DNA of 64,000 nt from Bradyrhizobium sp. WSM1417 (GCF_000515415.1 NZ_KI911783.1:5877831-5941830); one strand, 5' to 3'; shown: positions 8,000 through 17,282, counted from the first letter of the stretch. Notes: generated from the sequence alone by a model not told the origin. Numbers and translations: made by a program.

Positions 8000-9160
8000 C
8001 TAGTCCACCCGCGCCAGCACCGCGAGCTTGCGGATGCCCTTGTTGCGGTAGGCGTCGAGGAACGCGTAATAATCCTTGAACGACACGCAGCCGTTGGAAT
8101 CGCCGTTTGGCCCGAGCATGAAGGTGTGCGCGAGCAGGCCGTCGCGGCCGTAGATCGCGCTCTCGCCGCCAATCGGGGTCAGGCGCAGCGCAGGCACGCC
8201 GTGAAACAGTGCCTCGCGCGGCTTCAGCGTGTAGATGTGCGGCGGCGTCACGCCGCGCATGCGGACGCGCGAGGAGCGCGGGTCGTCGAGGTTGGAGCCG
8301 AGGCCGGAATGCGCCTCGAGTTTGGTGCCGTCGGGCAAGTAAACCGTTTTAGCGGAGATGTCGTAGACCGCGGTGTCGCGCTCATAGGGCGCCGAACCAC
8401 CGAGCATGGGGTTCTGCTCCCTCGGCGCGATGGACGCGGTCACGCTGGCGTCGGCCGAGGCATAGGCGAGCAGCCCGCCGGACGGCTCGCGCTTGCCCCA
8501 GAGCTTTTCCACCATCGACTGGCGCGGTCCGGTAATCGACATCACCGCAGCCTTGGCGCGATCGGCAATCGATTTTGGCTTCGCCTCAGGCGCCGGCACG
8601 ATCTCGGCCGGATCTGCCGAGGCCAGCTGCACCGGCGCGTCAGCGCCGCGCTTGGACTTCGCAGCATCAGCGATCTTGGCGGGACCTGGCTTCAGGACTT
8701 CCGCGACCCTCGCGATTACGCTCGGCTTCGGCGCGTCCTTGGCTTCGGCGACCTTGGTTGCGGGTGCGGCGCTGGCCGCATTCGATGTCACGCCTTGGGT
8801 CGCAGCCGCGGCAAAGCGATCATTGAACATCTCGCGCGAGATCGGCGCTGCCACCTGCAAGCGGTCGGGCAAGAGCGCAAAGGCGTCCTTGACGGCCTCA
8901 CCGGCCTCGCGCAGCGCGAGCCTGGGCGCCCGTTTGATCACGGGCTCGTCGTAGCCGCTGCTGCCGACGGTCGGATAGACGCTGGCGGCAAAGATGTTGC
9001 TGTAGATGGTCCAGCCGGCGCCAATCACGACGCAGCCGATCACGGCGGCGCCAAGCACGTTTTGGGTGGTCATTTTCCGGGAAGGCTTCCGATAAGAAGT
9101 GCTCGAGAACCCTTTGGACTTTCGTGCCGCGATGCCTTGCGCAGCGATACTCGTACTCAT
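8000..9160 (-). CDS. Membrane-anchored DUF2778 (L,D-transpeptidase-like) protein
   Basis: The 386-residue product has one membrane segment near residues 35-52 (VLGAAVIGCVVIGAGWTIYS), a long Ala/Pro/Lys-rich linker, and a C-terminal DUF2778 domain ending in HTFMLGPNGDSNGCVSFKDY. The His and the Cys in SNGC are spaced like the catalytic pair of YkuD-type enzymes, and DUF2778 is related to them. It is therefore probably a periplasmic peptidoglycan-active protein tethered to the inner membrane. The ATG at 9158-9160 follows AAGGCGA; a later Met just before the membrane segment is an alternative. Confidence 0.8.
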   Translation of the reverse strand: MSTSIAAQGIAARKSKGFSSTSYRKPSRKMTTQNVLGAAVIGCVVIGAGWTIYSNIFAASVYPTVGSSGYDEPVIKRAPRLALREAGEAVKDAFALLPDRLQVAAPISREMFNDRFAAAATQGVTSNAASAAPATKVAEAKDAPKPSVIARVAEVLKPGPAKIADAAKSKRGADAPVQLASADPAEIVPAPEAKPKSIADRAKAAVMSITGPRQSMVEKLWGKREPSGGLLAYASADASVTASIAPREQNPMLGGSAPYERDTAVYDISAKTVYLPDGTKLEAHSGLGSNLDDPRSSRVRMRGVTPPHIYTLKPREALFHGVPALRLTPIGGESAIYGRDGLLAHTFMLGPNGDSNGCVSFKDYYAFLDAYRNKGIRKLAVLARVD

Positions 9161-9721
9161 TCGCCTTGCGTCCAGAACGGTGTCACTCAGTCCCCCTTCG
9201 AAGCGCCGCTGGTCACGATCCGGGAACAGCATTTCGCAGAGGGTCGGAGCGTCATTAGGGCCACTTTTAGTTAAATGCGGATTAAGTTCGGGCGGATGTG
9301 AGGCAACCCGTTCACGTCGTCCCATTTCGAGATAAAAGCCCGCAGAAGTACGGACTTAGGCGAAGCTGTTAACCATAATTCTCGGCCGGTTCGGCACCGT
9401 CATCGGACGTCCCCGGCCGCATCTCTAAACGCACCAACCAAGTCGTTTTCGTGGTCTCCAATACCCGGACGTTAACGGGGAATCATTGCGTGAGGCTGGT
9501 GCGCAATAGCCCGCTTCCACCTCTCGTGGCACGCCGCTCGCGCATCGCACCGGGCGCTCGCGCGGCACTGCGCCTTGACCGAAAGTTGATCGCGGCAGGC
9601 TGGAAAAGGCCGCAGCAAGGAAATAGCTGCGAGAGCGGCACTTTTCAGCAGCCTCCGCGTGTGATACGGTGCCGTATCAACATCGCCTTGAACTGTGCCG
9701 AGCACGCAAACGGAGGCTGGC
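9161..9721. other. 560-bp intergenic region without a recognised gene
   Basis: Short open frames here show no recognisable protein. The half near 9260-9300 is locally AT-rich (TTTTAGTTAAATGCGGATTAAG) and could hold the promoter of the DUF2778 gene. The other half holds the inverted repeat at 9663-9678 ahead of the FecR-domain gene. I see no tRNA or obvious structured RNA. Confidence 0.5.
9663..9678. promoter_or_regulatory. GATACGG-TG-CCGTATC inverted repeat upstream of the FecR-domain gene
   Basis: Perfect 7-base arms with a 2-base spacer, 44 bases before the ATG of the FecR-domain gene. The size and symmetry fit an operator for a dimeric regulator; no cognate regulator is adjacent. Confidence 0.4.
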
Positions 9722-10246
9722 ATGAGAGAGTTCGTGCGCGCAGGGTTTTTCACTCTGGCGGGGTCGTTTCTGTTGATCGGACATGCGATTGCCCAGCCTG
9801 CTGCCAATGTTGGCTGTACGGCGGCGCCGTCTGCTGCCGGTACGCAGACCTGGCGCTGCGACAACGGCATCACGATCGTTGCGGAAAGCGGCGCCAGATT
9901 TAAACTTAAGGACGCCAACCGCGACGGACATATAGACTCCGTGGAGTTGAGCAGCAAAGCACTGCTGGTCGAGGTGCCCAAAAAGCCCGGCGGCACCCCC
10001 TTCAAGGTGCTGACGCCGCAGGCGATCGCCGCGGTGCGCGGCACGAAATGGGCGGTCGATGTCGCAGAGGCCAAGACGTCCGTGTTCGTCGCCGACGGTC
10101 GTGTCGGCGTGAGCCGCAGGAGCGGCGGGCGCGGCGTGGTATTGGGCCGCGGCGAAGGCGTCGATGTGGAAGCGACAGGCCCGTTGACGGTGAAGACATG
10201 GGGTCAGCCGCGCGTCGACGCATTGATGACAAGACTAGGTCAATAG
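9722..10246 (+). CDS. Exported FecR-domain protein
   Basis: The 174-residue product starts at an ATG preceded by CGGAGG and has a Sec signal peptide (FFTLAGSFLLIGHAIAQ, cleavage near residue 25). The mature part contains a FecR-type beta-rich domain (TPQAIAAVRGTKWAVDVAEA and the following TSVFVADGRVGV). Unlike siderophore FecR proteins it has no transmembrane anti-sigma module, and no ECF sigma gene is nearby. It lies 74 bases before the CHASE2 cyclase, a pairing suggesting a periplasmic partner for that sensor, which is an inference. Confidence 0.85.
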   Translation: MREFVRAGFFTLAGSFLLIGHAIAQPAANVGCTAAPSAAGTQTWRCDNGITIVAESGARFKLKDANRDGHIDSVELSSKALLVEVPKKPGGTPFKVLTPQAIAAVRGTKWAVDVAEAKTSVFVADGRVGVSRRSGGRGVVLGRGEGVDVEATGPLTVKTWGQPRVDALMTRLGQ

Positions 10247-10320
10247 ACTAGGCCATAAGTTCGGATCACCGGGGCTCGGCCAACAGCATTTGGACGATAG
10301 AGAAAATTGCACACGACCAC

Positions 10321-12210
10321 ATGAGTAGCCGACGCGTTCAGATCCTGATGGCACTCGTCCTCACCGCGCTGTGGGGCGCGAGCATCTATGGCGGCCACGC
10401 CAACGGTCGTCTGCGCTTTCTCGATCGCCTCGAGGCGACGCTAACGGATTGGCGGACGCAGGTCCGCGGCGTGCGGGTCCCGCCCGATCTCGTCACCATC
10501 GTCGCGATCGACGACACCGTCGTGAAGCGCGGCGGCAGCTATCCGTTGCCGCGCGCCGATCTCGCCCGCGTCGTCGACACCATCGTGCAGTTCAAGCCGA
10601 AGGTCGTCGCGATCGACCTGCTGCTGGTCGACCGCAGCGCTGCGATCGGCGACGCCACGCTGGCAAATACGTTGGCTACGGGTCCCATGGTCCTTGCCGC
10701 CGCGGCGATCTTCCCGTCCGCCAGCGAGACCGTGGAGACCAGCGGCCAAGGCCCCCTCGCCGCCCTACCGCAGGCGGAACGATTCCTGCTGCCCTTGCCG
10801 GCGTTCGCCGATCATGCCGAGGTCGGCGTCGTCAACGTTGCGACCGGCCAGTCTGGCTCGCCGCTTTCGGTGCCGATGCTGTTCCGGACCAGCGACAAGG
10901 TCGAGCTGTCATTCCCGTTGCGGGTCGCGGCGCGCGCGCTCGACAAGTCGCTGACGATCGCGCCGGACCATCTGATGCTCGGCGACCGCGCAGTGCCCAC
11001 CGATACCGACTTCGCGCTGCCGATCACCTATTACGGCCCGCGCCGGACCATCCGCACCGTCAGCGCGCAAAGCATCTTCGACGGCACGTTAAGTCGTGCG
11101 GCGATCGAGAACCGGATCGTCGTGATCGGCGCCTCGGTCGCCGGCGGCGGTGATTTCTACCCAACGCCGTTCGATTCCCTGATGCCCGGCGTCGAAGTGG
11201 TCTCCACCGCGATCACCCATCTCGTCGCCGGCGACAGCATCGTGCGCGACCGCAAGGTCCACATCGCCGACGCGCTCATCGCGATCCTGTTGCCGATGCT
11301 GCTGGTGGGCCTGCTCGCCTGGCGGCGCAGCGCGCTAGGCATCGTCGCTGCGGCCGCGGTGATGATCGCCTGGGCCGGCCTCAATCTGTTCGCGTTTACG
11401 CACGGCGTCTGGCTGAACGCCGCGACCACGCTCGCCGCCGCGGTGCCGCCGGTTGCGGTCTTTGCTGGCGTGCAATTGTGGGCCGGAGGCCGCCGCACGC
11501 AATATTTCGCCGCCAAGAGCCGGTCGCTCGCGCAATTCCAGGCGCCGGCCGTGCAGGAGTGGCTGGCGCGCGATCCGAACTTCCTGTCAACACCCGTCCG
11601 GCAGGACGCAGCAATGCTCTTCATCGATCTCTCCGGCTTCACGGCGCTGAGCGAGCGGATCGATCCGGGCGAACTCCAGGACATTCTGAAGGCGTTTCAC
11701 GCGCTGATCGAGAAGACCGCGGTCGATTGCGGCGGCATGATCAGCGGCTTTCTCGGCGACGGCGCCATGATCCTGTTCGGCCTGCCCGGCGCGATGCCCG
11801 ACGACGCCGCACGCGCGCTGAAATGCGCGATCGACCTGCATCGCGGCGTCGAACGCTGGATCGCATCGTTGCCGCCTGCGATGCGGGATCAGCTCGGCTT
11901 CAAGATCGGCGCGCATTTCGGCCCGATCGTCGCCTCTCGCCTCGGCGAAAACCATCAGCACATCACGGCGACGGGCGACACCGTCAACGTCGCGAGTCGG
12001 TTGATGGAGGTCGCCGTCCAGAACGGCGCGCGGCTCGCGCTCAGCGATACGCTGCTGGATGCAGCCGACTTCCAGGGCGCTCCCGACGGCGTTCTGTCGG
12101 GCCCCCTGCTGACGCAGGTCCGCGGCCGCTCCGGCGTCGTGACCGTCTGGTTCTGGCGCGACCAGGACAGGCCGAACCAAGCCGCGACCAAGGCCGAGAT
12201 GATCGACTGA
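10321..12210 (+). CDS. CHASE2-domain membrane class III nucleotide cyclase
   Basis: The 629-residue protein has an N-terminal membrane helix, a periplasmic CHASE2 domain (about 35-310), three membrane helices (about 315-387) and a C-terminal class III cyclase domain. The metal-binding Asp residues are visible in FIDLSGF (D436) and FLGDG (D480), and the transition-state residues in TVNVASR (N556, R560). The substrate-selecting Lys that normally precedes the second Asp (NKF-x-GD) is replaced by Gly in SGFLGD, while Thr549 sits at the second specificity position. It probably makes cAMP, but altered specificity is possible. The ribosome site is weak. Confidence 0.88.
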   Translation: MSSRRVQILMALVLTALWGASIYGGHANGRLRFLDRLEATLTDWRTQVRGVRVPPDLVTIVAIDDTVVKRGGSYPLPRADLARVVDTIVQFKPKVVAIDLLLVDRSAAIGDATLANTLATGPMVLAAAAIFPSASETVETSGQGPLAALPQAERFLLPLPAFADHAEVGVVNVATGQSGSPLSVPMLFRTSDKVELSFPLRVAARALDKSLTIAPDHLMLGDRAVPTDTDFALPITYYGPRRTIRTVSAQSIFDGTLSRAAIENRIVVIGASVAGGGDFYPTPFDSLMPGVEVVSTAITHLVAGDSIVRDRKVHIADALIAILLPMLLVGLLAWRRSALGIVAAAAVMIAWAGLNLFAFTHGVWLNAATTLAAAVPPVAVFAGVQLWAGGRRTQYFAAKSRSLAQFQAPAVQEWLARDPNFLSTPVRQDAAMLFIDLSGFTALSERIDPGELQDILKAFHALIEKTAVDCGGMISGFLGDGAMILFGLPGAMPDDAARALKCAIDLHRGVERWIASLPPAMRDQLGFKIGAHFGPIVASRLGENHQHITATGDTVNVASRLMEVAVQNGARLALSDTLLDAADFQGAPDGVLSGPLLTQVRGRSGVVTVWFWRDQDRPNQAATKAEMID

Positions 12211-12236
12211 ACCTTCGCCGTCGTCCCGACGAAGAG

Positions 12237-13739
12237 CTACCGCGCTTCCGGCGGTGGCGAGCGATCCAGCACGTCGCCCTTGGCGCCTTCGAGCAGATCG
12301 ATGGCATAAGTCTCGATCACGAGCGGGCCGCGCTTGCGCTGCAATTGCGCGACCTGCGTCACCTTCGCAAAGAGGTCGTGGACGGCGGGATGGCCGTCAG
12401 AGCGCAGCTCGTCGACATAGATCAGCTTGCCCGCAAGCAGCTTTGGATCGGGCTCGGGCATGTTGGCCCAGCGGATGCGCTGGTTCTGCTGCGCCACGCA
12501 GCTGCCGCGCGGCAGATAGAAGGCGAGCCAGCCCGTCGTGCCGTAGTCCGGCGCAAGCACGCAGGTTGCACCATTGCGGGTGCGCACCGCTTCGATTTCG
12601 GCGGCGAGCTCGCGCCAGCCGACGCCGACGCTGCGCACGGTCGCATCGCGGCGATAGCCGGACAGCCAGCCCGTATTGGCCTGCACGATCAGCGCGGAAA
12701 ACATCACGATGCCGGTGGGTGCGGCCCAGCGCAGGCAGAAATCCACCAGGCGGCGCTGACGCGGCTTCCACTGCACGAGATTGGTGGCGGCGGCCGCCGC
12801 GATGACGAAGGGCGGATAGACCGGCGCAAACCAGTTGGCCTCGACGCGGGCATGCAGGGAATGCCAGACGAAATAAATGACGATGGTCCAGAACATCGTC
12901 TCGATCAGCACGCGCGAGGCCAGCGCGCCGGCCCGGCGCCAGGTCAGCGCGTGCAGCCCCATCGCGCCGAGGATGAACACCAGCGGGGTTGCGAACGCGA
13001 TTTGGGTCGGGATCAGCTCGGCAATGAAGACCGGACGAAAATCCTCGATCCTGGCGCGCCCGAGCTGCTTTGCGAACGAGACCCATTGATGATCGGCATT
13101 CCAGAGGATCACCGGCGCGAACAGCGCGAGCGCAACGAAACCGCCGAGATACGGCCAGGGTGAGAGAAACCAGTGCCGCAGTTTCGGCACGGCCGCGATC
13201 CAGATCAGGATCGCCAGCCCAAAAAACATCGCGGTGTATTTCGACAGGAGCGCCGCGCCGACGGCTGCGCCGACCGCGAGCCACCAGACGCCGCGGCCGC
13301 TCTCCAGCACTTTCGCGAGAAAGAACAGCACGAAGCTGGAGGCAACCAGAAGCGGCGCATCGGGCGTGACGATCAGCGTGCCGACCGAGGCCAGCAGCGT
13401 CACGTTGAGCAGGATGGCGCTGGTCGCCGCCACCCGCGCACCGCCGAACAGGATCGCGGCGGAGCGATAGACCGCATAGCTCATCGGCAGCGCGAGCAGG
13501 ATCGAGACCAGGCGGACGCCGAGTTCGGTATCGCCGGCGATCAGGGTGCCGGCGCGGATGACGTAGGCAACCATCGGGGGGTGGTCGTAATATCCCCCGG
13601 CGAGGTTCTGCGACCACATCCAGTAATAGGCTTCGTCGAAGGTGATCGGCGTGAATGCGGCTGCGACGAGCCGCAAGCCGACCAGCGCAAGGATCACCAG
13701 CGCCGTATTGCGGACGATCCGCGCGTCAGCCCCGCCCAT
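12237..13739 (-). CDS. ArnT/PMT-like integral membrane glycosyltransferase (GT39/GT83 superfamily)
   Basis: The 500-residue protein has about eleven hydrophobic segments. Its first loop holds TFDEAYYWMWSQNLAGGYYD, carrying the acidic residues used as catalytic and metal ligands by PMT-fold enzymes that take sugar from polyprenyl phosphate. The C-terminus is a presumably periplasmic globular domain. The gene begins six bases after the stop of the DPM1-type gene, which would make the lipid-linked sugar donor. In Bradyrhizobium such pairs could decorate lipid A with hexose or uronic acid; the acceptor is not deducible here. Confidence 0.85.
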   Translation of the reverse strand: MGGADARIVRNTALVILALVGLRLVAAAFTPITFDEAYYWMWSQNLAGGYYDHPPMVAYVIRAGTLIAGDTELGVRLVSILLALPMSYAVYRSAAILFGGARVAATSAILLNVTLLASVGTLIVTPDAPLLVASSFVLFFLAKVLESGRGVWWLAVGAAVGAALLSKYTAMFFGLAILIWIAAVPKLRHWFLSPWPYLGGFVALALFAPVILWNADHQWVSFAKQLGRARIEDFRPVFIAELIPTQIAFATPLVFILGAMGLHALTWRRAGALASRVLIETMFWTIVIYFVWHSLHARVEANWFAPVYPPFVIAAAAATNLVQWKPRQRRLVDFCLRWAAPTGIVMFSALIVQANTGWLSGYRRDATVRSVGVGWRELAAEIEAVRTRNGATCVLAPDYGTTGWLAFYLPRGSCVAQQNQRIRWANMPEPDPKLLAGKLIYVDELRSDGHPAVHDLFAKVTQVAQLQRKRGPLVIETYAIDLLEGAKGDVLDRSPPPEAR

Positions 13740-13745
13740 CGTGAG

Positions 13746-14879
13746 CTATTTCTTGCGCCAGACGAACAGTCCGGACATCGCGTAGTTCCACACCACGCCC
13801 ATCAGCGCCCCGGCCGCACCAGCAAGCCACCAGATCGGCTCCTGGTCATAGACCGAGAAGGCGACGCCGACATTGGCGAGCAGGCCGACGCTGCACACGA
13901 CGTAGAACGCGATCAGGCCGCGCAGCAGCGCAAAGCCCTTCAGCCGCTGGTCGCGATAAGTGAGGAAGTTGTTGAGGACGAAATTGCTGGTCATTGCGAC
14001 GATGGCGCCGGAGGCCTGCGCTTCCGCGAACGGCTCCTTGAACAGCTCGAGCGATATGAACAGCGTCGTGAGATGCACCACGAGGCCGATCCCACCGACC
14101 ATCGCGAACAGCAGGAAGCGTAACGAGACAGCATCGTTGGTGAACTTCGCCAGCACCAGGCCGAGAAAATCCAGCGCGACCATGGAATCGAGCTTGCTTT
14201 CGCCGTGCTGGCGCTCACCGAACGTGTAGGGGATTTCGATGGCGCGCAAGGTGCCGTTGGCGCTTGCGACGAGGTCGAGCAGGATCTTGAAGCCGTGCAC
14301 GGAAAGTTTCGGCGCCAGCTGCTCGAAACGGTCGCGGCGAACCATGAAGAAGCCGCTCATGGGATCGGCGATCTCGACCCGCAGCATCTTCCTTGCGACC
14401 TCGGTCGCCAGTGCACTGGCGCCGGCACGCTGCTTGTTGAAGCCTTCGCTCTTGTAGCCCTCGATGTAGCGGCTGCCGACCACGAGCTCGGCCTGTCCGC
14501 TCGCGAGCAGCGACAGCATCTTCGGCAGTTGCGTCTCGTCGTGCTGGAGATCGGCGTCGATCACGGCCGCATAGGGCGCGCTGGAGGCCAGGATGCCCTC
14601 GATGCAGGCCCCCGACAGGCCGCGGCGGCCGATGCGGCGGACACAGCGCACGCGGCTGTCGCGCTGGGCCAGCGCGCGCACGACGTCCCAGGTGCCATCA
14701 GGTGAATTATCGTCGACGAACACGACCTCCCAAGCGATGCCGGCCAGCACTGCCTCCAGCCGCCGGTACAGCACCGTGACATTGTCGCGCTCGTTGAAGG
14801 TCGGGACGACGACCGACAATTCGGGCGCCGGCAAAGCCGCTTGTGGGACGTCGGAGCCCGGTCTGATCGCTTCATTCAT
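13746..14879 (-). CDS. GT2 polyprenyl-phosphate hexosyltransferase (DPM1-like) fused to a GtrA domain
   Basis: The 377-residue product joins an N-terminal GT2 domain (VVVPTFNERDN, DDNSPDGT, DADLQHDE metal-binding motif) to a C-terminal four-helix GtrA domain (FLLFAMVGGIGLVVHLTTLF onward). The GT2 half would charge a polyprenyl phosphate with a sugar and the GtrA half would move or anchor it at the membrane. The downstream PMT-like enzyme is the natural user of that donor. The start ATG gives MNEAIRPGSD; longer frames run into upstream repeats and are rejected. Confidence 0.88.
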   Translation of the reverse strand: MNEAIRPGSDVPQAALPAPELSVVVPTFNERDNVTVLYRRLEAVLAGIAWEVVFVDDNSPDGTWDVVRALAQRDSRVRCVRRIGRRGLSGACIEGILASSAPYAAVIDADLQHDETQLPKMLSLLASGQAELVVGSRYIEGYKSEGFNKQRAGASALATEVARKMLRVEIADPMSGFFMVRRDRFEQLAPKLSVHGFKILLDLVASANGTLRAIEIPYTFGERQHGESKLDSMVALDFLGLVLAKFTNDAVSLRFLLFAMVGGIGLVVHLTTLFISLELFKEPFAEAQASGAIVAMTSNFVLNNFLTYRDQRLKGFALLRGLIAFYVVCSVGLLANVGVAFSVYDQEPIWWLAGAAGALMGVVWNYAMSGLFVWRKK

Positions 14880-15153
14880 GACGGCAGCGTATATCCGCCG
14901 CGTCCTGTGCTGCCAAGAACTTGTGCTGACAAGAACTTGCGCCAGCGAGCCGGGGTTTGTCTGGGGAGCGGCCCAAAAGGGGCCCAAAAATGCCAACGAC
15001 CCCGGAACGGCGGGCCGCGCGTACATCCGGCGCAGCCTATGCTATTCCAAGGTCGTTCCAGCGCCGGAGTTTTTCGCTCAACGTCGCCGTTAGAGGCTAA
15101 ATGGGAACGGCAACGCCGCTTTACAAGGGGCGAAAGAGGCCTTTTTCACGCCC

Positions 15154-15357
15154 TTATTGGTTCGGGACTTCCTTGATCACCGGCCCTCGCGGCACGGGCG
15201 CGGCAGGGGCCGCCGGCGCTGTAACGGCGGCCGGGTCGACTTTCGCGGGCCTGGGCGGCTTGCCGTATTGGCCGATCGGCCCGAAAACGACGGCCACCGC
15301 AAGCACGATCGCCGCGACGATCGCGCCCAAAATGCCCCCCACCGACTCAGACGACAT
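15154..15357 (-). CDS. Small single-pass membrane protein
   Basis: The 67-residue product has one long hydrophobic helix (GGILGAIVAAIVLAVAVVFG, about 7-26) followed by a Pro/Ala-rich tail ending in PRGPVIKEVPNQ. GGGATGGG precedes the ATG. No function can be named. The composition is typical of small inner-membrane proteins in this group of bacteria, and it lies 90 bases downstream of the next small exported protein gene on the same strand. Confidence 0.55.
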   Translation of the reverse strand: MSSESVGGILGAIVAAIVLAVAVVFGPIGQYGKPPRPAKVDPAAVTAPAAPAAPVPRGPVIKEVPNQ

Positions 15358-15446
15358 GGAAACCCATCCCTGTTCCAGATGCGCTCAGTAATACCATGGA
15401 TGAGCGCGCTGCCGGAAGGGCTTGCCGGAGGCGCCAGCCCAGGGGG

Positions 15447-15827
15447 CTATTTCTGCGGCGGCTTGTGCTTGACGAAGGCCATCACGATGTCCTTTTGCGC
15501 CGCCTCCACCGCCCTGTTCGCGGTCGCGAGATGGGCGCCGGCATCAATATCTGGATATTGCGTGGTGAGATAATCGAGCAGTGCCACCCGGTAGTATTGT
15601 CGCTCCGACGGACAGGCTCCGGCGACGGAGCGGCCAAAATCCTGTTCCGACAGGCCCTGATTGCCGTCGCGCGAATATTCCCGCGCCAGGCAATGCCAAT
15701 AATCGTCGCGGCCCTGCATGGCGAGCTTCTGCGCACCCTTGGCATCGTCATCGTCGGCCATGACTGAAGATATCATGGCAGCAGATGTCATCATGACGAG
15801 CGCCGCTCCCACCATCAGCATCCGCAT
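15447..15827 (-). CDS. Small exported protein of unknown function
   Basis: I choose the internal ATG at 15825-15827 (MRMLMVGAALVMMTSAAM) because GGAG lies eight bases upstream of it; an ATG four codons earlier is possible. A Sec signal is followed by a charged mature domain of about 100 residues with two Cys residues (HCLAREYSRDG and GACPSERQ) that could form a disulfide. Family not recognised. It is divergent from the DUF72 gene. Confidence 0.7.
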   Translation of the reverse strand: MRMLMVGAALVMMTSAAMISSVMADDDDAKGAQKLAMQGRDDYWHCLAREYSRDGNQGLSEQDFGRSVAGACPSERQYYRVALLDYLTTQYPDIDAGAHLATANRAVEAAQKDIVMAFVKHKPPQK

Positions 15828-15943
15828 CTTGTTCTCCATTTTTCGCAGATCCCGTCGCGAGCTTAGACGGGACGTCGCAACTGGCCAATCACAACCGGTT
15901 TGATTAGGATGGAGGCCCTCCTCCCGTCATCCGAGATCCTCCC

Positions 15944-16765
15944 GTGGCCAAAGCAAAAACCGCGTCCAAAAAATCCGGCAATATCTTCATCGGCATCGGC
16001 GGCTGGACCTTCGAACCCTGGCGCGGGGTGTTCTATCCGGAGAAGCTCACGCAAGCCAAGGAGCTGTCCTACGCCGCCTCGAAGGTGACCTCGATCGAGA
16101 TCAACGGCACCTATTATGGCTCGCAGAAACCGGAGAGCTTTCGCAAATGGGCGAGCGAGGTGCCTGATGGTTTCGTGTTCTCGGTCAAGGGGCCGCGCTT
16201 CGCCACCAATCGGCGCGTGCTGGCCGAGGCTGGGGATTCGATCAAACGTTTCTATGATTCCGGCGTGCTGGAACTCGGCGATCATCTTGGGCCGGTGCTG
16301 TGGCAGTTCGCGCCGACCAAGAAATTCGACGGCGCCGATTTCGGCAAATTCCTCGAGCTGTTGCCGCGCAAGCTCGACGGACGCGCCCTGCGCCACGTCG
16401 TCGAGGTCCGTCACGACAGTTTCTGCACGCCGGATTTCGTCGCGCTGATCCGCGAATTCGAGACGCCGGTCGTGTTCGCCGAGCACGGCAAATATCCAGC
16501 GATCGCCGACGTCGCCGGCGATTTCGTCTATGCCAGGCTGCAGAAAGGCAATGACGAGATCAAGACCTGCTATCCACCGAAGCAGCTCGATGCCTGGGCC
16601 AAGCGCTTTCAGGACTGGGCCGAGGGAAGCGAACCCGACGACCTGCCGAAGGTCGATAAGGCCAAGCCGAAGAAGGAGCCGCGCGACGTGTTCGCCTATG
16701 TCATCCACGAGGGCAAGGTGCGCGCGCCGGCCGGCGCCATGGAACTGATCGCGCGGGTGAGCTGA
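15944..16765 (+). CDS. DUF72 (YecE-like TIM-barrel) protein
   Basis: The 273-residue protein carries DUF72 landmarks: GIGGWTFEPWRGVFYPE near the N-terminus, SIEINGTYYGSQKPESFRKW, VLWQFAPTKKF, and VEVRHDSF. The family is a TIM-barrel of unknown biochemistry, often suggested to bind nucleic acid or iron-sulfur. It starts at GTG with a weak ribosome site. A DUF488 gene follows 22 bases downstream, a frequent association that suggests joint function. Confidence 0.88.
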   Translation: MAKAKTASKKSGNIFIGIGGWTFEPWRGVFYPEKLTQAKELSYAASKVTSIEINGTYYGSQKPESFRKWASEVPDGFVFSVKGPRFATNRRVLAEAGDSIKRFYDSGVLELGDHLGPVLWQFAPTKKFDGADFGKFLELLPRKLDGRALRHVVEVRHDSFCTPDFVALIREFETPVVFAEHGKYPAIADVAGDFVYARLQKGNDEIKTCYPPKQLDAWAKRFQDWAEGSEPDDLPKVDKAKPKKEPRDVFAYVIHEGKVRAPAGAMELIARVS

Positions 16766-16787
16766 GGTGTTCCGCTGAAGGTGTCTC

Positions 16788-17249
16788 ATGGCAAAGGCCA
16801 AAAAACTCTTCACCATCGGCTATGAGCAGACGCCGCCCAAGGCCGTATTGGACGAGCTAGAGCGATCCGGTGTCAAGCTCGTCGTCGACGTGCGCGCGGT
16901 GACGTCATCGCGCCGGCCCGGCTTTTCCAAGAGGCAGCTCGCCGCAGGGCTCGACGAACGCGGCATCGCCTATGTCCATCTGGCAGCGCTCGGCACGCCG
17001 AAGGAAGGCCGCCTCGCCGCCCGCAGCGGGCAATACGATGTGCTGGAGAAGGTTTTCTCAAAGCACCTGAAGACGCCGGAGGCCAGGGAGCAGATGGACG
17101 AACTCTCGGCGCTAGTGAAGAAAGCAGGTCCGGTCTGTCTGCTTTGCTACGAGCGCGATCACACCCACTGTCACCGCCAGATGATCGCGGAGATCATCGA
17201 GGAGCGCGATGGGGTAACGGTGAAGAATTTGGCGGGACGGCAAGCCTGA
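16788..17249 (+). CDS. DUF488 family protein
   Basis: The 152-residue product has the DUF488 signatures FTIGYEQ at the N-terminus, VDVRAVTSSRRPGF, and the C-terminal LLCYERDHTHCHRQMI with its conserved Cys and His residues. The function of the family is not established; it is often found beside DUF72 as here. Both genes start with MAKAK, so the two reading frames share an N-terminal style. Confidence 0.88.
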   Translation: MAKAKKLFTIGYEQTPPKAVLDELERSGVKLVVDVRAVTSSRRPGFSKRQLAAGLDERGIAYVHLAALGTPKEGRLAARSGQYDVLEKVFSKHLKTPEAREQMDELSALVKKAGPVCLLCYERDHTHCHRQMIAEIIEERDGVTVKNLAGRQA

Positions 17250-17282
17250 ACGACTCTCTCCGTCATGGCCGGGAACAGAGAG

